Below, in pieces: positions 56,356 to 64,000 of a stretch of DNA of 64,000 bases; the first letter of the stretch is position 1; every line of letters begins with the position of its first letter. Position numbers and translations under genes: made by a program. The notes beneath the pieces are model-generated. The model worked only from the letters and a program-made list of their open reading frames with translations. It ran no database searches and was not told the DNA's origin. Source of the stretch: Alnus glutinosa (taxonomy: Eukaryota; Streptophyta; Magnoliopsida; Fagales; Betulaceae); contig NC_084894.1 of the NCBI RefSeq assembly GCF_958979055.1, positions 2,919,001 to 2,983,000 on the forward strand, in the 5' to 3' direction.

Positions 56356-57616
56356 CCCTTCCAGGCTCCCACTAATCAATTTCCTTGCTAAAATGTGTTT
56401 GTCATAGCTGTTGGGCCCTGAATTTTCTTTCCAGATCATTGCTGCATGAATGAACTTATTTCTAACATGGATGTCTGTTTCACTTGAGAAACTCAATGAT
56501 AGTTTAACACATTGATTAACTGAAACAACTTCTCCTTGAAATGTGCAGGTCATTTGGCAAGACAACATTGATCCTGATAACATGACCTATGAGGTTAGAA
56601 CATAAAATGTTGCACATTTTCTCTTAGCATTGCTGCATATCTTGATGTGCCGAGTATGCACTTCAATTTATATTTTTGAGTATGTCTATAAATTTTGGTT
56701 CTAAGTTTAATGTAAAATAGCAGAAAGAGATTAAGTAGCTTCTACTTTTTTGTTCAAGTGGTTTGGGTAGTTTTAAGAAGCTTGCAATTGGAAATTAATA
56801 TTTTCAAAGCTTCTAGATTCGAAAAAACTGTGGCAAGTCTGGCATTTATGAGAATTTTAATGTGAAATTTCAAGCACGTCATACTATAATAATAATGATG
56901 TTTCATGTATGATTGAAATGCGAGAGAGGTAAAAGCTCCTAGTATAAAATACTTTTGTAAGAGGCAGTCTTGAGTGGATCATGTCACAACTTGATGTGAT
57001 TCCCAAATTTTCAACTTTTCTACCTATAGAACTAGCATGAATCTTACATTGTGAATAGCCAAAGAACTTTTAGTGGCTGTACTAATAGGTTGATTAAACT
57101 ATGTAGGCCATTGGGGCTATAATGTCAGCTTGGCTAGGTGTAGTATATTGGTCTATATGATGTCTCTAACATCTGATTGCACTGCTGAGTTGGAATCAGA
57201 GTAATCAGCACTGGAAATGGCAGACATTAACAAAGAAACATGTATTATAAATCTAAGAGATTTGTGTAGCATACTGTAAACCACATTAAACAACTCTGTA
57301 GACAGTTAAGGTGTTTTACTATTATTAAATAACCGGTTATTCCAAAAGCTTAAGCTGATAAGAAATGATGAATTTAATTATTTAATTAATATTTTACACT
57401 CATTCTCGCGTGTGGGTTCAAACTGTTCCTTAACAAGTGAGGCTTAACACATGGAATATTTAAATGAAATGGAGGGTAAACTGTAGAGTTAGGTTCAAAT
57501 TCTAGACCTTTATGTTGATATCATGTTAAATCATCAGTTGTCCCAAAAGTTTAAGCTAATAAGAAATGATGAATTTAATTATTTAATTAGTATTCTAACA
57601 AATGTAAATGAGGGTT

Positions 57617-57654
<38 letters not shown>

Positions 57655-60577
57655 TTTTAATTTTTTTTTATATGACAGTTTATGGAACATACTTGATCAA
57701 ATTTTATAAATGTTTTAACCTTTGTCAAGTCTCAAAACTACATTGAAATTTAAAACCTCAAGTCTTTTAGTGTCTTCTGGAAAGATTAAGTTAATGTTCT
57801 TGAAGGATGCTTTATAATTGGATGAAAGCTATAGGCAGCTTCCATGGTGGTTTTTATTGCCCTTTTGAGCTTTAGATTGTAATTTTCTGGAGGTTACAAT
57901 GAACACCTACTTTGTACCTTTTATACTGTTCCTTATAATAAAATTTGATTACTTATGGACCCAAAAAAAGTGGTTTCTGGTGCTCCAGATTAGCTTCATA
58001 GTGTTAGCATAACTTGTGTGCCAAACCATTCAGTTCTTTAAAGCAATCATGTAGAACACCTAAATACTCATTTTGCATATCTCGATTATAGTTTAATCTG
58101 ATGGCCATAGTAGAATTCTTGGCCGCTATAGTTGTTTCCTTTCCTGCTTTCCCAAATTATTCTAAAGCATTTCAGTTGAAGTGCTGTATTAGTTGTTTCA
58201 AAGCCAATCCAAATCGCTCATTGCTTGCGTTAAACCCAACTCTGGTGGTTGTAGCCAGGTATGACGGGGAAAGCCATAGGAGCTAGGTCATAGCCATGGG
58301 TTGTTGCTTAAATTTCATTTGTGTTATTTGCCCTCTATGACACTTCGAGTCCAATTGCAATTATGAAACATTGGAATATACATAGTTTTTAGGCTGATGA
58401 TTGTGTGTTATGTGCCATTTTGACTTTCAGTGTATTATTTATCATAAGGTGGTCTTGTAATTTTAGTTTGAGCCTGCAGGAAGGAATCGTGAAGCAGATC
58501 ATATTCCAAGCTTTCTATATGCCTTATGAGCTGTAATATTTTGACGTGGGATGGTGGATTAGATATTAATGCTGATTTGGCCATACACATTTTATTAATG
58601 GTGATTAGTTGCTTCAAGATATAAAAATGTTCTTCTTCAATTATAGTGGTGGTTCTCATCTCAAAATATATGTGATATGTGAAATCTACACCTCCTAAAA
58701 ATGTTGATAATAATTGAAACTATTGAATTGTATAGAAGTGACTTATTTATGGCAATTTTTTCTTTCTTTCTAATAATACATATTACTGAAAGTATTTTCA
58801 TATTCAGGAATTACTCGAGTTAGGCGAGGCAGTTGGAACTCAAAGTCGAGGTCTTTCTCAAGACTTGATTTCTTTGCTTCCAACCTCAAAATATAAGTGT
58901 GGTTTCTTCTCAAGAAGGAAGTCACGGGATGAGAGGTAACGTTTGGGCTTGAAAACTGTGTTTTTATGAGATTGTGATATCTTCTTCTTCTTTTAAAATT
59001 TTTTTTTTTAAAAAAAACTTCCATTTTTAGCAAATATGTTTATTTAGCTTTTGAATGTCAGGATTAAGTGAAGCAAATAATCTTCCTGGACCTAGACTAA
59101 TTTTGAGTTATTGAAAAAAGAAAAAGAAAAAGGTTAATGGAAATGAAGTCATTTGAACCTTCTAGGGATTTTGTAAGCATGTCATTCCTAAAAAGGTGTT
59201 CTGTGAAACAACATTGCTTGAAGGAAGTTTGGAGATGGGTTGTATGATTGTAGCTTAGATTGGACTTCTGCTTGCATTGTGTAATGCCACATAATGTCTA
59301 ATTTAATGGAAACTTAAAAGACAAGGGAAAGAGGAAATAAGTGTAGGGGTTTTTAATTTTATTGTCAGCCCACTGTCAATTGCAAGGGTGAAAACAGCGC
59401 TCTTGATTATGAGCTGCATGCTTGTTCCACCGGCTTGGGTGTTGGTGATGTTTTAGATAGCTACTTACCTTGAAATCTTACAATTGACTTTTTCTGTCCA
59501 CAAGAGCAGATTTCTTTGCTTACTATTCGGTGAAGATGGCAATAGATGAGGTATGAGGGGGTGGGGGACTCTGTGCTGCAGTTCTTAGACTACAAATCCT
59601 TCCTGTAACAAAATCATAAAAGTAAAAAAGAAAGAAAGAAAGATTAATCTTTAACAGTATTAATATTAGTAATGGACAGAGTCAGATGCCCTGACTTGCC
59701 TCTTCCTGATTGCACAGATGATACCTGAACATCTCACCATCATCTATGCTACTAGTGTATTATTAGGTATGTCCTCTTATGGATAGTCTTACTGCATACT
59801 ACAGTAACTCGTTGAGATTCTCAATTTTACTGCTCAGGGTAAAGTGTGACGGATAACCAACAATCCCTTCTCCAGCTATGATTGAAATTTAATAGAAAAT
59901 CATTAGTGTGAAAATTACCCTTTGGGAGAGATTTTTAGAAGTCATCTGCGGCAAATATTCTATTTATATGTTAATAGGGAGACTGTATTCTTTTCACTTG
60001 AACTTGTGGTTTTGTGGCTACTTTGTTAGGCATGGCACATGTTCTATATAGTTCATATGCATTGCAATCCGCCTTCCTTAATTTTGATGAGCATTAATGT
60101 CTATGTAATCATCTAATGCATGAATGCACAATTTCGTATATCCATATTGGTACGCGTTAGAGAATAATATACAAATTTTTGGGAATAACTGCATTCAGTT
60201 GGCGGTGCATCTGTGTTCAATGCCTTACACTTTTGAGGCCTCCCATTAGCGTAAGAGCTTTTCGTGGGCTGTCTGTCTAACTTGCTTCATTTGGTTCTTC
60301 TATACAGATGTGTAATTTGCCAGATGGAATACAAACGAGGTGACCGGCGGATCACACTACCATGCAAACATGTCTACCATGCTAGTTGCGGGACCAGATG
60401 GCTTAGCATCAATAAGGTTAGCTGCATGTTGAGATTTTTAAATTAGAAATTATAGAATATCTCATTAGTGGTGTTTTAGCCTCCAACCCAAATTTAGCTG
60501 ACAATGTTTTCTTTTCTCAGGCTTGCCCCATATGTTACACCGAGGTGTTTGCTGATGCATTAAAAACTAAGGAATAA
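53975..60577 (+). CDS. BB: RING-H2 E3 ubiquitin ligase, BIG BROTHER-like
   Basis: There are seven coding exons: 53975-54115, 54554-54791, 56120-56154, 56549-56593, 58808-58935, 60308-60416 and 60521-60577. They total 753 bases and 250 residues, with every junction GT-AG and in phase. The N-terminus has MSWNPHMGAHYVNTSYPY and later MNTNLYKFGFS. A conserved motif DNIDPDNMTYEELLELGEAVG spans exons 4-5 and is followed by RGLSQDLISLLP. The RING-H2 finger is C197-x2-C200-x14-C215-x1-H217-x2-H220-x2-C223-x10-C234-x2-C237, complete. Arabidopsis BIG BROTHER, which limits organ size by ubiquitinating growth regulators, has the same order (WQDDIDPDTMTYEELVELGEAVGTESRG as I recall). Orthology versus BB-like paralogues is not resolved. 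The large fourth intron holds a TRIM element and T-tracts. Confidence 0.92.
56322..56352. repeat. (AC)n microsatellite in a BB intron
   Basis: About fifteen AC units in the intron between coding exons 3 and 4. Confidence 0.9.
57312..57600 (-). mobile_element. TRIM element (miniature LTR retrotransposon) in a BB intron
   Basis: Two direct terminal repeats of about 77-87 bp (57312-57398 and 57524-57600) share CCAAAAG.TTAAGCT.ATAAGAAATGATGAATTTAATTATTTAATTA. The right one has TGTTA...TAACA ends. Read on the minus strand, the sequence next to this repeat is TGATATCA, close to the initiator-Met tRNA primer site TGGTATCA. The interior is about 125 bp and non-coding. Confidence 0.7.
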
Positions 60578-61605
60578 TCACTGACGGGCTTAAAGAAGCG
60601 AACCTCCAATTTTTTTTTTTTTTTTTTCTTTGTTCCTCCAGTTGGGTATCTTTCTTGCATACAAGTTGTTTGTTTCTGTCTTCCACTTCCTATTTGCCAG
60701 AAAAAAAAAAAAAAAAAATTCACTTTCTTTGGTAGAAGAACCATCATTAGCTTTTATAAAAATAGAATTCAGACCATATAGGTTTAGATGTGTGATAAAG
60801 ACGGGAGATTGGATCAAGTTTGTACGATTCATCTCATTTCATCTTGCCTACTCTTCCAATCAACATTTTTTCTTTTTCCTGGCCCTGAAATTCTATACAT
60901 CTTGTTGACTGGGTACGAACTGTTGGATTTGTTGGTTCAAGTACACCTATCAGGATGACTAAGGGGATAAAAGTCTTACGGTCACTATAAAAAGTCTTTG
61001 GTGGGGGGGGGCATTGGGAGCTACTCATCCTTGATTTGGTTTCTCAAACATATGAAATTTATTATAAAACTAAGACATCCAAAGCCAGCAGATGGAAATC
61101 TTACTGCCTTAGACTGGTTGTCCTCTGGATCCCACGTTTATCACGTCCTGCAGCGTAGGATTTTAATGATTTGGAGCAAGTTGCTGTGTATCAACGTGGG
61201 TATGGTCGTCTATTTGTATGTTTCGGGACAAAGGGAAACAAGAAGCGCTATTAGATTCACATACAAAAAATAGAACTACAAAAGAGAAGATACAAAAAAA
61301 ATTATTTTTTTTTACTGTATTTCAATTTCAACTCAATCACCTATCACTCTATCAGAAAGGAATGACGTTCTTCTTAATACTCGATTTATACCAGTTTTAC
61401 TTTAATTCAATAATTTGACATCAGATTGTTATTTCTTTTATACCGACTTCCAAACCTGAACCTTAATAGAGCTGGGATTGACTTAGCATGTACCTCTTTT
61501 GAGAAGAAAGTGGGAGTGGAAGACGTGCTGTTTTTTGGCCTACAAATGTCTCTGAGAAGAAGTGAGTCATGCAATTGGTTACCCTTTTTGAATAAGCAAT
61601 CAGAA

Positions 61606-61660
<55 letters not shown>

Positions 61661-62050
61661 AATACATATATATGTATATATATATTTTTGTCACAAAGAC
61701 CAAGAAAAGTGGTCGCCAATAAAGGTGGTTTGGCAGGGCACACCATGAATGGCCCAAGAAAAGCTACAAACCTTGAAATGTTCAATAACCCAATATGTAG
61801 CTCAGCAAAGAAACAACTGTAGTAATACACCCAAAGATGAACCATCACAACAAATAAGACACCGATGAGGGGCAAAATGAAGACTATAGTGGAGATGACT
61901 TTAACCGTGCCCCAAAGTAAACTAGGGAAAACAAATAAAACCATGGAACAAAACACTAGCAGTTGGTGTGGCAAAGGAGGGAAGAGTGTGCCGGCGTGTT
62001 TTGGACTTCAGCGCGTTCCATACACTAGTTCAACTTTTTTTTTTTTTTAA
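60578..62050. other. 3' flank of BB and AT-rich spacer
   Basis: The BB 3' UTR is probably in the first 300 bases (poly-T at 60610-60627, poly-A at 60701-60718). A (TA)n tract of about 49 bp lies at 61608-61656. Hydrophobic open frames on the minus strand (61600-61974) are not supported as genes. Confidence 0.55.
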
Positions 62051-62222
62051 AGAATAATGTTACATGTCTTTCTTGTGTCATTAAAAAAAATGATATAATC
62101 TTTTAAAATCATCATCGGATAAAATCCAATAGTGATCTATTACAAATTTGGATTTGGCTTAGGTGCCGTAAAAAAACTACGGCACATAAACCTAATCTTA
62201 CGAAGGACATATAACATTACTC
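62051..62222. mobile_element. Small MITE with AGAGTAATGTTA-type ends
   Basis: The left end AGAATAATGTTACATGTC is an inverted match to the right end (reverse complement AGAGTAATGTTATATGTC). It is related in end sequence to the MITE at 24426. The target duplication is not clear. Confidence 0.6.
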
Positions 62223-62312
62223 TGGTCAGATGGGCTATGGATTCGGTTATTGGATCATTGGATCAACCTGATTAATTAAAAATAAAAATATCTAATGACT
62301 ACTCGATCTTTC

Positions 62313-62601
62313 AAAAACAGTAATCAATTGCATGTCGACCCACTTCTTCTCATAGATCGACATTTCTTGGCTAGTATAACTTGATGATTCAAAACAACGT
62401 CGTTGGGTTCTATTTTTTTGATAGATAATTTAAACTTCTTCTCATAGCTTAAGAATATAAAGTAATTTATTTATTTATTTTCCCTCCAGCTCCCGTAGAA
62501 TTTGAACCAATTGGTCATATCATATATATTGTTAGAAAGACTTCCGAGTGATCGATCGAGTACACGGCAAAGGCCCTCTTTTGCCGCTCATTTTTCTGTC
62601 C
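62313..62601. repeat. First copy of a dispersed direct duplication
   Basis: TCAAAAACAGTAATCAATTGCATG..., TAACTTGATGATTCAAAACAACGT... and GAGTACACGGCAAAGGCCC... recur at 63757-64000 in the same order and orientation, about 1.45 kb downstream, with indels. No gene is recognised in it. Confidence 0.8.
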
Positions 62602-63031
62602 TTTCGTTATTGCCCCGGCTGCTTCATTGGCAAGCAGCTAGTGGAGACTTCGAAATTGACGTTTTCGTAATTAATTTAGAAGAAATTTTGAAACTTGAAA
62701 GGGATCGGAATTGATGCCTGGCCTTAATTATTTGAATCTTCAACATGGAATTAGTTGTGTTTTGAAAGCAACTTGTTTATAAATGCTTACTAATTTTCCT
62801 ACCAAATCTCTCGTGTTTTACAAGCAAATATATGCCTAATTAAAGTCTTAGAGATCGGGACAAATTGTAACAATAGAAATTTAAAACATTATCTTATTTT
62901 CTGTTCTCTAGTGGTGAACCAAACACAGAATTTGTGCTGTTTTGTTTCATTAATATAATTTGATTAGTGTCTTGCACTTTTGTTCAGTCTTTTGCTCCCC
63001 CTTTGTATCCATACCCTATATAAGTTTATAT

Positions 63032-63296
63032 TGTTGGAATATTCCTTTAAATGATTAAGTCTACAATTTATTGTAAGTTTTAACTTTTGGGATAAATCTT
63101 GGTGATTAATATAATATAAAAGCAAAGGTTTTGAGTTCGAATATTATCTCCGTCATTCATCTCTCATTTCAGTTAAATATTTTATATGTTGAAACTCACT
63201 TATTAAGAAAAAGTTTGAGTTACATTTGAGGGAAAATATTGGAATATTAATTTAAATGATTAAGTTTACCGTTTCTTATAAGTGTTAAATTAACAT
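63032..63296 (+). mobile_element. TRIM element, relative of 57312-57600 in the opposite orientation
   Basis: Direct repeats TTGGAATATT..TTTAAATGATTAAGT.TAC..TTT.TTATAAGT occur about 205 bp apart. The interior TTTTGAGTTCGAATATTATCTC corresponds in inverse to the interior of the 57.3-kb element. Confidence 0.6.
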
Positions 63297-63756
63297 AAAA
63301 TAATATTATTTAGTAGACCGTTATATGACTACTATACAATTACCATACAATTTTAAAGGAAACAAGAATAACACACAAAGAACATATAACATTACTCTTT
63401 ATATATATACTCTACGAAGAATATGGCTTCTTGTTTTGATAGCTAGGAGCCAAACCTAATTTCTAGGCCCAAATATATAAATACTACATATATATCACAC
63501 AAATAATTCTTTCTCGACTTAGGCAGCATTCCATACGTACGCTAATTGAAGAAAGCAACCAAGTACTTGATTACTGAAGCTCGAGGGTATGATCTTGATC
63601 ATGGCTCCAATGATATGCTTCTATATATAAACTAGATAGGTACAAATGAAAAAGAAAAAGAAAAAATGAAGAAGCTAAACTGGCGTATATATGTAACACG
63701 TCTAAGTTCGAAACACATCCTCGATCTTCACAACTTTTTTTCTCTCTCTGATTGCT

Positions 63757-64000
63757 CATTCAAAAACAGTAATCAATTGCATGCATGCATGCATGTGACC
63801 CAGTACTTCTTCTCATAGACATTTATTGACTAGTATAACTTGATGATTCAAAACAACGTACGTTTGGTTCTATTTTGATAGATAATTTAAACTTCTTCTC
63901 ATAGCTAGCTTAAGAATATATTGAAGTAACTTAAATGTCTATTTTCTTGTGAGTACACGGCAAAGGCCCACTTTTGCTGCTCATTTTTCTTTGTCCTTGT
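63757..64000. repeat. Second copy of the dispersed direct duplication
   Basis: Matches 62313-62601. It has an expanded (GCAT)n stretch at 63778-63795 and lacks about 85 bp present in the first copy. It runs off the window end. Confidence 0.8.

Noticed and set aside
61600-61974. 124-codon hydrophobic minus-strand frame
   Set aside because: It runs into a (TA)n tract coding for alternating I/Y, has no recognised family and no splice context. I cannot exclude a decayed membrane-protein fragment.

Overview
The window is nuclear DNA of a eudicot plant, probably a woody species. The evidence is spliced genes with GT-AG introns, plant-specific families (an SLO1-like PPR editing factor, a BIG BROTHER-like RING ligase, a trihelix factor, ADP/ATP carriers with the plant N-terminal extension) and AT-rich spacers full of plant transposable elements. 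I cannot name the species from sequence alone.

Layout. (1) 1-1.74 kb: last two exons of a copper-transporting P1B-type ATPase (HMA5-like). (2) 1.74-7.0 kb: repeat-rich spacer with a 441-bp unit in three tandem copies. (3) 7.6-9.0 kb: intact single-exon trihelix transcription factor. (4) 9-13.1 kb: spacer with a decayed LINE endonuclease piece and an 'AGAGCA'-type element. (5) 13.1-47 kb: a triplicated module made of a mitochondrial ADP/ATP carrier gene (copies A, B, C) followed by the start of an SLO1-like PPR gene. Only the last module keeps a full PPR gene. A much older carrier relic follows that PPR gene at about 47.5 kb. (6) 47.9-52.6 kb: spacer with MITEs. (7) 52.6-60.6 kb: seven coding exons of a BIG BROTHER-like RING-H2 ubiquitin ligase. 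(8) 60.6-64 kb: repeat-rich spacer.

The carrier cluster is the most informative part. Copy B keeps the residues I recall from Arabidopsis AACs. A is open but shares derived residues with C. C carries a 4-bp insertion that breaks the frame inside the cleavable N-terminal extension and leaves the carrier core open. Their promoters have diverged. A has lost the consensus TATA box and gained 71-bp tandem repeats with CACGTG. B took a 400-bp element exactly at the TATA box, and its 9-bp target duplication leaves the TATA sequence on both sides. C keeps the plain TATA. An LTR retrotransposon sits in the leader/intron of A, and inside it is a CACTA-type element that carries the first coding exon of a plastid stearoyl-ACP desaturase.

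Between B and C there is a three-level nest: a LINE interrupted by a 2.8-kb LTR-like unit, which is itself interrupted by a related 4.3-kb unit in the opposite orientation. The outer unit has an array of GTCCGGAC palindromes just upstream of a TATA-like sequence.

No new enzymatic or defence system is visible. The novelty lies in gene-family birth and decay, chimeric gene junctions, gene capture and promoter remodelling by transposons. All coordinates come from reading the sequence by eye; similarity statements rest on recognised motifs and within-window comparison, not on database searches.
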